A stretch of 48,874 nt of DNA from CAZEDM01 sp964511075 (GTDB lineage: Bacteria; Zixibacteria; MSB-5A5; RBG-16-43-9): assembly GCA_964511075.1 (NCBI GenBank), contig CAZEDM010000014.1, forward strand, positions 1 through 48,874, written 5' to 3'. The first letter of the stretch is position 1; every line of letters starts with the position of its first letter. Below are positions 8,532 to 17,230 of the stretch, piece by piece. A model generated the notes under the pieces. It saw nothing but the letters and a program-made list of their open reading frames with translations, was not told the origin of the DNA and ran no database searches. The position numbers were made by a program, and so were the translations under genes.

Positions 8532-9275
8532 CTACATCAACATACCCCCGTCCACCTGAATAACCTGTCCGGTGATATAGCTGGCTTCCTCCGAGACCAA
8601 GAAAGCAACCAGATTAGCCACATCTTCGGGCATACCTTCCCTTTTTAAAGGTATGGTTGAGAGTAATGCATTTCTTGCTTCTTCAGAGATTTTCTCCGTC
8701 ATCTCTGTTTTAATATATCCCGGGGCAATCGCATTAACTGTTATTCCTCTTGAGGCTAACTCTTTGGCTAAGGATTTGGTCAAACCTACAATCCCTGCTT
8801 TGGAGGCAGAGTAGTTGACCTGGCCGATATTACCCATCAAACCCACCACGGAACTAATATTTACGATGCGTCCGGATTTTTGCTTCAGCATAATCCTTGA
8901 TACAGCTTTACATAAATTAAACGCACCCTTTAGATTCACATCTATGACCTTATCCCAATCCTCTTCACTCATCCGAATCAAAAGCACATCCCGGGTTATT
9001 CCGGCATTATTCACCAAAATATCGACCTTCGTAAATTTCTCCTGAGATTTTTCTAAACTCTCCTCAACTGACGAGTAATCCGAGACATCCACTTTTTGAG
9101 CAAATACATTTATCTTGTTTTTATCCTTTAACTCCTGAGCTACTTTTTCAGCCTGTTCTAAGTTTATATCCCAGAAAATCAAATCTACTCCTGAAGAAGC
9201 CAATTTCTCAGAGATAGCCTTGCCGATCCCCTGAGCCGCACCGGTAATTAAAGCTGATTTTCCCTCTAATCCCAT
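8532..9275 (-). CDS. fabG: 3-oxoacyl-[ACP] reductase
   Basis: Reduces 3-oxoacyl-ACP to the 3-hydroxy form with NADPH. A 247-residue short-chain dehydrogenase: the Rossmann glycine motif TGAAQGIGKA (11-20), NNAG at 89-92, catalytic Ser142, Tyr155 and Lys159 (YSASKAG) and the FabG-typical C-terminus SYITGQVIQVDGGMLM. It starts one base after the fabD stop codon region, so translation is coupled. Confidence 0.96.
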   Translation of the reverse strand: MGLEGKSALITGAAQGIGKAISEKLASSGVDLIFWDINLEQAEKVAQELKDKNKINVFAQKVDVSDYSSVEESLEKSQEKFTKVDILVNNAGITRDVLLIRMSEEDWDKVIDVNLKGAFNLCKAVSRIMLKQKSGRIVNISSVVGLMGNIGQVNYSASKAGIVGLTKSLAKELASRGITVNAIAPGYIKTEMTEKISEEARNALLSTIPLKREGMPEDVANLVAFLVSEEASYITGQVIQVDGGMLM

Positions 9276-9276
9276 T

Positions 9277-10227
9277 TTAGGCCTCTACTGCCTTATACTC
9301 CTCTGCGAACTTTTCAAGCTCAGAGAGTTTATCTATCCCATACAGATTAACCTCTTTGAAAGACCTCTTTAATAATCCCTGAAGCACTTTTCCAGGTCCT
9401 ATTTCTACGAAATCCTTTATCCCCTGATTATAAAGATATTCCATAGATTGATGCCAGAGAACAGGACTGGTTATCTGCTCTGTTAAAAGTTTTTTAAACT
9501 CGTCAGGGTCCTTAACCGGAGTTGAGGTAACATTAGCTACCAAGGGAATTGCACCTTGATTCATCTTTATCTTGCTCAGAACCTCTGACATGCCCTTCTT
9601 TGCCGAACTCATCAGAGGTGAATGATATGCTCCCCCAACCGCTAACATCATAACCCTTTTAGCTCCCAGCTTCTTTGCCAGCTCCGCACCTTTTTCCACC
9701 CCTGTTAGGTCTCCGGTAATGGCTACCTGGTCAGCGGAATTGAAGTTGGCTGGCTGGACTACGCCGTAATTTGAGGCCTGATTACATAGTTCTAAGATCT
9801 TCTCCCTGGATAGGCCGATGATCGCCGCCATTGTCCCTTTCTCTTTATCACACGCCTGCTGCATCAGAAGACTTCTATTCCTTACGGCAAGTAATCCATC
9901 TTCAAACGAGAAAAATTTAGCGCACACAGCCGCGGAATATTCGCCTAAACTGTGACCTGCTACATAAGAGGGAGCTATCCCCTCTTTCTCTAAAAGATGC
10001 CAGATGGAAATGCTATGCACAAAAATAGCAGGCTGGGTATATTTAGTCTGGACTAAAAGGTCCTCCGGACCTTCAAAGGAAACCCGGGCTAAATCATACT
10101 CCAAAATCTCTGAAGCTTTATCATAAAGTTTTTTAATCTCCGGGTAAGACTCATATAAATCCTTAGCCATGCCTACGTATTGAGAACCCTGCCCCGGGAA
10201 AACAAATGCTAATTTTTTGCTATTCAT
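9277..10227 (-). CDS. fabD: Malonyl-CoA:ACP transacylase
   Basis: Loads malonate from CoA onto ACP. The 316 residues show the start FVFPGQGSQYVGM, the nucleophile Ser93 in GHSLGEYSA, the catalytic His in GGAYHSPLM and the late IGPGKVLQGL. Size and order match the family. About 100 bp separate it from fabH; that spacer contains a copy of the TTGAAC-type repeat (10301-10330). Confidence 0.96.
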   Translation of the reverse strand: MNSKKLAFVFPGQGSQYVGMAKDLYESYPEIKKLYDKASEILEYDLARVSFEGPEDLLVQTKYTQPAIFVHSISIWHLLEKEGIAPSYVAGHSLGEYSAAVCAKFFSFEDGLLAVRNRSLLMQQACDKEKGTMAAIIGLSREKILELCNQASNYGVVQPANFNSADQVAITGDLTGVEKGAELAKKLGAKRVMMLAVGGAYHSPLMSSAKKGMSEVLSKIKMNQGAIPLVANVTSTPVKDPDEFKKLLTEQITSPVLWHQSMEYLYNQGIKDFVEIGPGKVLQGLLKRSFKEVNLYGIDKLSELEKFAEEYKAVEA

Positions 10228-10330
10228 ATTTTCGATTCTTTCAGCTTTGAGCTAATAATTCTTCTCTTTTGCTCCTGACTATCTGCTCTTTGTCTTTTTA
10301 CTTTGAACCATTGGACTTTTGAACTTTTTA

Positions 10331-11323
10331 CTACCATCTAATCACTGCAGAACCCCAGGTAAATCCGGCACCAAATGCTACCAAAACAGTAATATCGCCA
10401 GGTTTTATCCGACCAGATTTTCTTGCTTCCTCCAAGGCAATCGGTATGGAAGCGGATGAGGTATTCCCGTATTTATCTATATTCACGAAAACCTTTTCCA
10501 TCGGCAGTTTGAGCCTTTTAGCTGTTGCCTCAATTATCCGGATATTAGCCTGATGGGGGATAAGGAGATCAACCTCCTCCGGGGGGATTTTTGCTTCCCT
10601 CAGAACCCGTAAAGCCGCATCTCCCATCGACCGGACTGCCGATTTAAACACCTCGTTTCCCTCCATCTTAAGATAGTGATCCCTTCTATCGATGTTCTCC
10701 TTGGTTAAAGGTGTTCTCGTGCCACCGATCGGAATATGTAAAAGGTTACCTAGAGAACCATCTCCACATAGATAGGTGGCTAAAATCCCCTTATTGTTAT
10801 CATTAGAGCTCTTAACGATAGCCGCACCGGCTCCATCTCCGAAAAGAACACAGGTGTTGCGGTCGGTCCAGTCTGTGATCCTGGACAAAACCTCTACTCC
10901 TACAACTAAGATGGTCTTATATTTTCCGCTGGAGATAAAAGCCTGGGCAATTGAAAGCCCATAGATAAATCCACTGCAGGCAGCCGCTATATCCAGAACC
11001 CCCGCATTTTTGGCTTTCAATCTATCCTGAAGGACACAGGCAGTTGAGGGGAAAGGAAAATCCGGAGTGACTGTGCCTATGAGGATTAAATCGATCTCCT
11101 CGGACCTGACTTTAGCTTCCTCCATCGCCTGGATTGAAGCCTTCAATGCCAGATCAGAGGCTGCAGTACCCTCATCTGCAATTCTTCTTTCTTTAATGCC
11201 AGAGCGGGTGGTTATCCATTCATCCGAGGTATCCACCATCTTCTCTAAATCCGCATTAGTCAGAACCCTTTCCGGTACACAAGAGCCAGTTCCGCTAATG
11301 ACTGCACTGTAACTGTTTTCCAT
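10331..11323 (-). CDS. fabH: 3-oxoacyl-[ACP] synthase III
   Basis: Starts each fatty acid by condensing an acyl-CoA with malonyl-ACP. The 330-residue enzyme carries the full catalytic triad: Cys116 in AAACSGF, His in PHQANIRI and Asn in DKYGNTSSAS, plus the terminal GAGFTWGSAVIRW. It lies 2 bp after plsX, the usual plsX-fabH-fabD order. Confidence 0.97.
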   Translation of the reverse strand: MENSYSAVISGTGSCVPERVLTNADLEKMVDTSDEWITTRSGIKERRIADEGTAASDLALKASIQAMEEAKVRSEEIDLILIGTVTPDFPFPSTACVLQDRLKAKNAGVLDIAAACSGFIYGLSIAQAFISSGKYKTILVVGVEVLSRITDWTDRNTCVLFGDGAGAAIVKSSNDNNKGILATYLCGDGSLGNLLHIPIGGTRTPLTKENIDRRDHYLKMEGNEVFKSAVRSMGDAALRVLREAKIPPEEVDLLIPHQANIRIIEATAKRLKLPMEKVFVNIDKYGNTSSASIPIALEEARKSGRIKPGDITVLVAFGAGFTWGSAVIRW

Positions 11324-11325
11324 CT

Positions 11326-12336
11326 CTACACTCTATTGAAATTATTGTTTAAAAGTTTCTTTTTTATAACTTCATTCACCCTTTCTTTCACCATATCTGC
11401 TCCTACTTTTATAGCGTTCTTTATGGCTTTGGAAGAGGACTTTCCATGACAGATTATACACACGCCATTTACACCCAAAAGAGGAGCTCCACCATACTCC
11501 GCGTAGTCTAAAACTTTTCTTAAGTCACGGATGGAGATTTTAAGAAGGAATGCTCCCAATCTGAAAAGCAAGCTCTGCTTAACCCTTTTACGAACCAGGG
11601 AAGTTAAAAATCCATCAAAGCTTTCTGTGAATTTCAAAACGATGTTCCCCACAAAGCCATCTGTAACCACCACATCGCAGGTACCTTTCAATACATCCGT
11701 CCCCTCCACATTCCCCACAAAATTCACTGGTCCCTTTTCCAGGAGTTTATGTGCCTCTAAGACCAGATCGTTACCCTTGGTACTTTCCTCGCCAATGGAG
11801 AGAAGCCCTACCTTTGGTGACTCCTTTTTCAAGATATGAGAGGCGTAGATACTGCCCATCACGCCGAATTGATAGAGATTTATAGCCTTGCACTCTGCAT
11901 TAGCTCCCACATCCAGAACCACCACCACTCCTTTTTCCGTTGGTAAACAGGTAGCGATAGCCGGACGGTTAACCCCTTCCAGGCGACCCAGAGTAAGAAG
12001 AGAGGTAGCCATTACCGCACCAGTATTCCCGCTGGAGATAAATGCGTCTAATCTCTTTTCCTTTTGTAACCTGGCGCCGATCACCAAAGGGGAATTTTTC
12101 TTTTTGATCACCTCGGTGGGATGTTCCTCCATTCCCACATATTCGGTAGCGTTCTCGATAGTCAAAAAAGAGTCCCTTAAATCAAAACGGGTAAGTTCCT
12201 TTTCGATCTTCTCCTTTTCCCCTATTAAGGTGAGCTTGAAATTATCCCTGTTCTCCTTAAAGGATAGAAATGCGCCTTCCACTACCGAGTGGGGTGCATA
12301 ATCGCCTCCCATAGCATCTAATCCAATCTGGACCAA
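11326..12336 (-). CDS. plsX: Phosphate acyltransferase PlsX
   Basis: Converts acyl-ACP to acyl-phosphate, the acyl donor for the first glycerol-3-phosphate acylation in phospholipid synthesis. The 336 residues begin with the diagnostic IGLDAMGGDYAP and contain SSGNTGAVMA, LDVGANAECKA and VTDGFVGNIVLK, all in family order. It links the ribosomal protein gene rpmF upstream to the fab genes downstream, a classic arrangement. Confidence 0.97.
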   Translation of the reverse strand: MVQIGLDAMGGDYAPHSVVEGAFLSFKENRDNFKLTLIGEKEKIEKELTRFDLRDSFLTIENATEYVGMEEHPTEVIKKKNSPLVIGARLQKEKRLDAFISSGNTGAVMATSLLTLGRLEGVNRPAIATCLPTEKGVVVVLDVGANAECKAINLYQFGVMGSIYASHILKKESPKVGLLSIGEESTKGNDLVLEAHKLLEKGPVNFVGNVEGTDVLKGTCDVVVTDGFVGNIVLKFTESFDGFLTSLVRKRVKQSLLFRLGAFLLKISIRDLRKVLDYAEYGGAPLLGVNGVCIICHGKSSSKAIKNAIKVGADMVKERVNEVIKKKLLNNNFNRV

Positions 12337-12374
12337 GACTTGCTCCTCTCTTGGGATATCAGGCTTTTGTCTGT

Positions 12375-12557
12375 TTAGGCTTCCTCTGGGGTTATGATTT
12401 CCTTTCCGTCATAATATCCGCAATGGGGACAGACGTGATGTGGCAGCTTCGGCTGGTGACAGTGAGAGCATCTGGTCACATTCGGGGTATCCAGTTTCCA
12501 GTGAGTTCTCCTCTTTGCCCCTCTGGTTTTGGAATGTCTTCTCTTAGGCAGTGGCAT
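12375..12557 (-). CDS. rpmF: Large ribosomal subunit protein bL32
   Basis: A 60-residue basic protein beginning MPLPKRRHSKTRGAKRR, the typical L32 start. Two Cys pairs (CSHCHQPK and CPHCG) form a zinc ribbon, so this is the zinc-binding form of L32. It lies 38 bp upstream of plsX and 25 bp downstream of the DUF177 gene. Confidence 0.97.
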   Translation of the reverse strand: MPLPKRRHSKTRGAKRRTHWKLDTPNVTRCSHCHQPKLPHHVCPHCGYYDGKEIITPEEA

Positions 12558-12582
12558 TTTTCTCTCCGCTATTGATGATTTT

Positions 12583-13101
12583 CTATCTCTTAACTCTATT
12601 CTCTAATTTCAAACTTTTCAGCTTCTCCCAGCGTGGGTCGGTTACCTCCTTTTTGCATTTACAGGAGGAGGTATTCAGATTGATCCCGCAGACAGGACAA
12701 AGTCCTTTACAATCCTCCGAGCACAAAGGCTTCAGGGGAAGGGAGAGTATGAGGTTTTCCCTTGCCAGATCGCTCAGATCGAAAGATCTACCGCTCTGGA
12801 TCTGCCCTTCGCCTTCCTCCGTTTCGAGAATTATCTGGTCGTTCTCCTCTTTTAAATGAAATTTGATCTCGCATTTAAGTACCTGCCCGGATTTCTTCAG
12901 GCAGCGGGAACATTCGAAATCGACTCTGGTTTTGATCTCCCCCTGGCCTATGTAATTCTTCCCGGATTTCAATATCCTCAGCTTTGATTCAACCGGGCTT
13001 GAAAACTCCATTCCTTCTGCTTTGAGCCCTAAGGAATCCGGAGGCTCTTGACACTCCCAATAGTTGTTACCCTCTCCCAGGGTTCTTAGGTCTATTCTCA
13101 T
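12583..13101 (-). CDS. DUF177/YceD family protein
   Basis: A 172-residue member of the YceD family, nearly always next to rpmF and implicated in 23S rRNA accumulation or large-subunit assembly. It has the conserved CSRCL pair near residues 80-83 and CSEDCKGLCPVCGINL followed by SCKCK in the C-terminal third, all plausible metal ligands. It is the first gene of the operon. The ATG is only about 10 bp from a good -10 box and has no Shine-Dalgarno, so the message may be nearly leaderless. Confidence 0.88.
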   Translation of the reverse strand: MRIDLRTLGEGNNYWECQEPPDSLGLKAEGMEFSSPVESKLRILKSGKNYIGQGEIKTRVDFECSRCLKKSGQVLKCEIKFHLKEENDQIILETEEGEGQIQSGRSFDLSDLARENLILSLPLKPLCSEDCKGLCPVCGINLNTSSCKCKKEVTDPRWEKLKSLKLENRVKR

Positions 13102-13110
13102 AAGTTTAAA

Positions 13111-13139
13111 TAAATAAAAAAATTAACAGCTCTTGTCAA
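13111..13139 (-). promoter_or_regulatory. Promoter of the yceD-rpmF-plsX-fab operon
   Basis: On the minus strand TTGACA (13139-13134), a 17-bp spacer, then TATTTA (13116-13111). The first ATG is at 13101, so the predicted transcript starts only a few bases before it. The rest of the 201-bp gap to 13302 shows no other clear signal. Confidence 0.65.
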
Positions 13140-13302
13140 GCAAAATCTCCTCGACCCAATAAAGTAAAAAACTCAGGTAAAACGAAAAAAACAGGGATAC
13201 CTGAGCCTTTGAAATAATAATACAAAGACTTCTTCTGTTTTGTTGGAGATATTATAGTAAAATTTACTGTGACTTAATATCCCGAAGGCTACAGAGATTT
13301 TT

Positions 13303-13872
13303 TTAGGTGAATTTGCTCCTGTGATATTTGGAATATAAAGCACCTGCAGGGTTATGCGCCAATACCCTGTCTTTAACTATAAAAGTTGTAACCGGGGCTT
13401 TGGACTCTTTTGTAAAAAGTATGTCATGGCCAATACAAAGCCCACATATTATATTCAAATCTACTTTAAGCTTATTTAACAAGAGAGCTTGTCCCATCGG
13501 GTTGCACATAGCCTCGTAGCGCTGACATTTTATCTTAGGCAACCGATAGTAATCTTTTTCAATGCCTCCTATTTTACAACAGGCCGAATAAACTTTAAAA
13601 TTTTTCTGCAAAATCTGTCCCAGAATAGATGCCTCCTCCGAAAGTCCTATGCAGAAAGCCAGGCCTAACTTCTTATAGCCCATCCTCTGGCAGAAATCAA
13701 TTAGCTCCTTCAAGCGCGGCGACCTCATATAATGTTGTGCCTCGATCCCAGAGGCAACTTTTATCATCTTCAGTGTTTCAGAAGGAAATTTCCTAACTCT
13801 TATTCGCTTAGCCAATCCGAAACAATCTTTGCCCTGATAACATTCTTTATTCTCGCAGGAAATGCAGTTCAT
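13303..13872 (-). CDS. DUF1847 cysteine-rich protein
   Basis: A 189-residue protein with the family features of DUF1847: an N-terminal cluster (MNCISCENKECYQGKDC) that looks like a metal or Fe-S site, CKIGGIEK, CNPMGQALLLN, the block GLCIGHDILF and KDRVLAHNPAGALY. At least ten cysteines are conserved in type and spacing. Function is unknown; proteins of this kind are common in anaerobes and probably bind metal. It is followed on the same strand by a methyltransferase gene at 13899, with 26 bp between them. Confidence 0.75.
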   Translation of the reverse strand: MNCISCENKECYQGKDCFGLAKRIRVRKFPSETLKMIKVASGIEAQHYMRSPRLKELIDFCQRMGYKKLGLAFCIGLSEEASILGQILQKNFKVYSACCKIGGIEKDYYRLPKIKCQRYEAMCNPMGQALLLNKLKVDLNIICGLCIGHDILFTKESKAPVTTFIVKDRVLAHNPAGALYSKYHRSKFT

Positions 13873-13898
13873 GGGAACCTCTCTTTTGTGAAAAAATT

Positions 13899-14576
13899 TT
13901 ATAGCTCTATTATCATCCCGATAAAAGCACAGAGGGGATTTTTGATAAAAGAAAATTCAGAATCGAGTCTTTTCCAGAATTTGAGATTAATCCAGGGAAG
14001 GAAAACAACCCCTTTCCAGTTAAAGGATTTGAACCTGAATGAGTTGTTTAAAATCTTTTCTAATTGAGAAAGGCTATAAAATCTTGCCCTTTTATATACC
14101 GATTTTTTAAGAAGACTTCTCACTCTTCTCTGCAGAGCTAAAAATGAGTTTCGATTCAAGAATCCAATAAAGATTTTACTTTTGGTAACCCTTTCTGCTT
14201 CCTTAAGTAACCTGACTGGATGCTCGGAGAACTCCAGAACCAAGAATATAAGGGAAAGATCAAAGGATTTATCCTCAAAAGGGAAAAAGCCTTCATCCGA
14301 GAGAAGGAACAGAGATTTTTCCTCTATCCTTTTCTTTGCCTTTCTCAGCATATGAAAAGAGGAATCTACTCCTACAGGTTTAAGTCCTAAATTCTTGAAT
14401 AGTAGAAGATGCCTTCCGGTTCCACAGCCTATATCCAGTAAGGTCTGGCCTGGCTCAGGCTTCAGAAGCTCAAGCATTAACTTTTCCTCAAGCTGGCTGG
14501 CGTATTTCCCAAAACCACTCTCGTACCAGTCGTCATATTTGTTCGCATATTTTTCAAATGATTCAATTTCTCGCAT
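13899..14576 (-). CDS. SAM-dependent methyltransferase, class I
   Basis: A 225-residue class I methyltransferase. Motif I is LLDIGCGTGRHLLLF (about 46-60), followed by the acidic end of beta 2 (GVDSS), then FPFEDKSFDLSLIFLVLEF as motif II/III. The C-terminal half is basic and aromatic (SLLKKSVYKRARFYSLSQL), as in the UbiE/COQ5-like type 11 group. The substrate is unknown. Confidence 0.8.
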   Translation of the reverse strand: MREIESFEKYANKYDDWYESGFGKYASQLEEKLMLELLKPEPGQTLLDIGCGTGRHLLLFKNLGLKPVGVDSSFHMLRKAKKRIEEKSLFLLSDEGFFPFEDKSFDLSLIFLVLEFSEHPVRLLKEAERVTKSKIFIGFLNRNSFLALQRRVRSLLKKSVYKRARFYSLSQLEKILNNSFRFKSFNWKGVVFLPWINLKFWKRLDSEFSFIKNPLCAFIGMIIEL

Positions 14577-14592
14577 TGGCTGTCCCTATTGT

Positions 14593-14727
14593 TCATTTAA
14601 ACTTTTTGTAGAGCAACTTTATTACCGGTAAAATGAAAAGAATAAAGAGACCCATAAGCAACAAAGTATCTCTAAAAGCCATTATATCTAAACTCTTAAT
14701 TGTTCTAATTACAATTTGGGTCTCCAT
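14593..14727 (-). pseudogene. Possible remnant or 44-residue single-pass membrane peptide
   Basis: A minus-strand frame from ATG 14727-14725 to TGA 14595-14593 encodes 44 residues: a short polar start, then a single hydrophobic helix (TLLLMGLFILFILPVIKLL) and a basic tail (YKKFK). No ribosome binding site is visible. The look is that of the last transmembrane helix of a multi-pass transporter, so it may be the tail of a lost gene. A genuine small membrane protein is the alternative. Confidence 0.25.
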
Positions 14728-14793
14728 TTATCTTGAGTGATATTGCACCTGCAACTTGACATCCGCATAGCGATGTATTGCTATGATAAAACA

Positions 14794-15306
14794 CTAACCC
14801 TTCGGCACCTCAATGGATTTAGAGAGAACTCTGAGAATACAGAGCGGGTTTGGGAAAAACATAGGTACCCGTTGACGATATGCCTTATATTGCTCTCCAA
14901 ACTTTTCTACTAGTTCCTTTTCTTCCACCAGAAACAGGAACCCAATAACCCAAACCCATTGACTAATGGTAATAAGCAGAAACGACCACACATGCCCGAT
15001 GAGTAAGCCGAGACAAGTCATGAAAACACCTACAAATACGTGGTGTGGGTGCCTCAGACACCGATAGATATCTGTAGTGACCAAGCGGGTCGTATATCCC
15101 CATTCTTTAGGCTCTCCCAAAAGACTGAGCACCTTCCCTGTTCTCTTTAGCGGAAAATGAGCCACCAGCATGCCAACAAAACCCAAGAAGCGCACAAGAA
15201 TAGGGAAAGACGTGGTCCTTAAAACCAAGTCTATGGCTATCCCGCCAACAATGGATACACCTGCCAGCAGAAGCCAAAGCAGGAGACGTTTACGGCATTT
15301 GGGCAT
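14794..15306 (-). CDS. Integral-membrane methyltransferase, ICMT/PEMT-like
   Basis: A 170-residue membrane protein with about four hydrophobic helices. The C-terminal part carries the pattern of the isoprenylcysteine/phospholipid methyltransferase family: RCLRHPHHVFVG, then a hydrophobic hairpin, then EEKELVEKFGEQYKAYRQRVPMFFP, which forms the SAM site in this family. The substrate may be a lipid or an isoprenylated molecule. The gene begins 28 bp after an attC-like inverted repeat, the position expected of an integron cassette gene. Confidence 0.72.
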   Translation of the reverse strand: MPKCRKRLLLWLLLAGVSIVGGIAIDLVLRTTSFPILVRFLGFVGMLVAHFPLKRTGKVLSLLGEPKEWGYTTRLVTTDIYRCLRHPHHVFVGVFMTCLGLLIGHVWSFLLITISQWVWVIGFLFLVEEKELVEKFGEQYKAYRQRVPMFFPNPLCILRVLSKSIEVPKG

Positions 15307-15334
15307 CTTTTTACTCCTTTGTTCATTGACAGAT

Positions 15335-15393
15335 GGGCTAATGCAACGGATCAGCTGTGGCTGTAGGCCGTTCGCTGTATTCGTTGGTTAGCC
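15335..15393 (-). repeat. attC-like imperfect inverted repeat (59 bp)
   Basis: Arms of 26 bases (15335-15360 and 15368-15393) pair imperfectly around a 7-base loop. The outer ends read GGCTAAC and TTAGCC in the direction of the genes, with mismatched bubbles between outer (CAACG/CGTTG) and inner (CAGC/GCTG) pairs. This is the layout of integron attC sites (R''-L''-L'-R'), and 59 bp is within their size range. R-box agreement is only partial, so this is a candidate. Confidence 0.4.
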
Positions 15394-15482
15394 AACCAGA
15401 AAACGATGAATTCATACCTGAAGCCTGCTCAACCAAACTCAGCAACTCATCAAAACGCTAAACAGGGGTTAAGTGGCTATTC

Positions 15483-15929
15483 TTAATCGTAACCTGCACG
15501 GGTTCGCTCATCAGCCATGATCGGAGCGATGAGTGACTTCCAAATTGAGCTTTCCCAGGTCCCAAGATAAGTGTGCATATCAAGATACTTTTTCGGTATA
15601 GGGTGCGTGCCCACCACCACCTTGACCCCGTAGCGTTTTTCAAGAAAGGATTTGAATGTATCGATATAGGGACAGGGAGGATATCCCACGACCATGCCAG
15701 TAGCTAAATGAATAACCTCTGCGCCATTCTTCACCATCTCTTCGCCCGCATATTCAATGTTGCCACCAGGACAGCCATCGCAAGTCGTAAAACCAACCAA
15801 TTCTACATCTGTATCTGCGTATATGCTGAAAGCCCCTTCCCTATTCCTCACCGCTCGGAGACACTTCCCGCCCGCACAGCGGCGGTAGCGATCGCAGATG
15901 ATTATTCCAATCTTCATCTTTGAATCCAT
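15483..15929 (-). CDS. CGGC domain protein
   Basis: A 148-residue protein matching the CGGC domain family, small cysteine- and histidine-rich putative metal-binding proteins. Visible features are IGIIICDRYRRCAGGKCLRA near the start, FTTCDGCPGG in the middle and GYPPCPYID after it. The start at 15929 has AAGGAG 6-7 bases upstream. The function is unknown. It stands alone between an attC-like element (downstream) and a 203-bp gap before the cytochrome gene that shows no clear feature. Confidence 0.75.
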   Translation of the reverse strand: MDSKMKIGIIICDRYRRCAGGKCLRAVRNREGAFSIYADTDVELVGFTTCDGCPGGNIEYAGEEMVKNGAEVIHLATGMVVGYPPCPYIDTFKSFLEKRYGVKVVVGTHPIPKKYLDMHTYLGTWESSIWKSLIAPIMADERTRAGYD

Positions 15930-16132
15930 TTCAACTCCTTACAAACACGTGTTGACATTCTGTTAATAGTTCGGCTGTTTCTTTGGTCGAGGTTTGCTTG
16001 ATTGTTCACCATATCAAACCGGTATAGATTGTGAGAAGAAAAGATATACTCAAGAATGAGCTTTATCCTGCCTCTTAAGTGTTGAGGCTTACGTCATTGT
16101 CTACCTCTTTGTAAAACTGCTCTCTCTCAAAA

Positions 16133-17176
16133 CTATTTGTTTTTCAACATACTCCTTAATTGTTCTTGGGTCATCGGCTGCCCATAAGGGGTAAACTGAA
16201 TCATGGGAGCGGGAGCCTCCAATAGGGGGACCCACTGACCGTCCTGATAGTCCAGGAAGAGAAATTCAAGTTTATCCTCCACTATGGGGATAACTCCCTT
16301 AACTGATTTAACCTTTCCATCTTCAAACCAGGTGAGTTTCAACCTCTGCTTATCCATTTTCTTCACGATCTCTGTTCCGTGACATTCATCACATTTTCTA
16401 CCCTCTTTCATCACAGAATGCGAAAAAAAAGGTGCAAAAGCAACAAAGGTTTTTCCTTCATAGACCAGAGATTGAAAATTGGCACTGGTTACCTTCCCTT
16501 GGCGGTTAATCAGAAAAACCCAGTCGGTGAGCGGAACCGATATCTTCTTATCCTCTTTCACCTGAGTATCAAAATGACAGTTATAACAGGTCACTACCCT
16601 GCGTGTATGACAGGCAGAACACTCCAGTTTATCTTTATGAACTGTATGCGAAAGAGTGGAGGGCGTCTCCTGGTGACATTTTTCACACTTTATCTCCATA
16701 GCTCCCGGCTCCAACATCGAGGTGTAGGCTCTCCCATCTCCATGTATCTCCATCGCAGTATGGCAATCCATACACTCCATTCCTTTTGCGAAATGCAAAT
16801 CCAACTCATTACGTGGTTGGTCGATTTTATAAAGCATAAAGTTCTGACGGCTATGACAGTTTAGACATAATTCTTGATTGTCAGCCTGCATAGTTGAGTA
16901 ATATAACTTTCCTTCTTTCTCTATTCCATGACAAGGGTCACAATTGGCTGTATGACAGTTTTTGCAACTTAATTCGTCGTAAGGAATACTGGTTATATTT
17001 TCAAGTCCCCCACTTTCTTTTTGATACCAGTAACTCATCCCCTGGCTGGTATAGTGTAAGCTGGAGTGAAAGAATTCTTGTTTCTCAGTGGCTTTTTGGG
17101 CGTTAACGTAGAAACATAATCCCAGCATAGCCAAAAATAAAGCAATGCCTATTATGAACCATTGGCGCTTTTTCAT
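16133..17176 (-). CDS. Octaheme c-type cytochrome, membrane-anchored or periplasmic
   Basis: Eight CxxCH heme-binding motifs are visible (CKNCH, CDPCH, CLNCH, CMDCH, CEKCH, CSACH, CYNCH, CDECH), so this is an octaheme electron carrier. I chose the ATG at 17176 because GGAGGAGGG lies just upstream and the product then starts MKKRQWF followed by one hydrophobic helix (IIGIALFLAMLGLCFYV), a signal anchor or signal peptide. A longer frame begins at 17227. Length is 347 residues. It follows the radical SAM gene closely and ends the metal/redox block. The heme count and the long C-terminal non-heme region suggest extracytoplasmic electron transfer; the partner is unknown. Confidence 0.88.
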   Translation of the reverse strand: MKKRQWFIIGIALFLAMLGLCFYVNAQKATEKQEFFHSSLHYTSQGMSYWYQKESGGLENITSIPYDELSCKNCHTANCDPCHGIEKEGKLYYSTMQADNQELCLNCHSRQNFMLYKIDQPRNELDLHFAKGMECMDCHTAMEIHGDGRAYTSMLEPGAMEIKCEKCHQETPSTLSHTVHKDKLECSACHTRRVVTCYNCHFDTQVKEDKKISVPLTDWVFLINRQGKVTSANFQSLVYEGKTFVAFAPFFSHSVMKEGRKCDECHGTEIVKKMDKQRLKLTWFEDGKVKSVKGVIPIVEDKLEFLFLDYQDGQWVPLLEAPAPMIQFTPYGQPMTQEQLRSMLKNK

Positions 17177-17230
17177 CACCCTCCTCCTGCTTTTGTTTAA
17201 CTGTTTTGATCTCTCTGATGACCTCACGAC

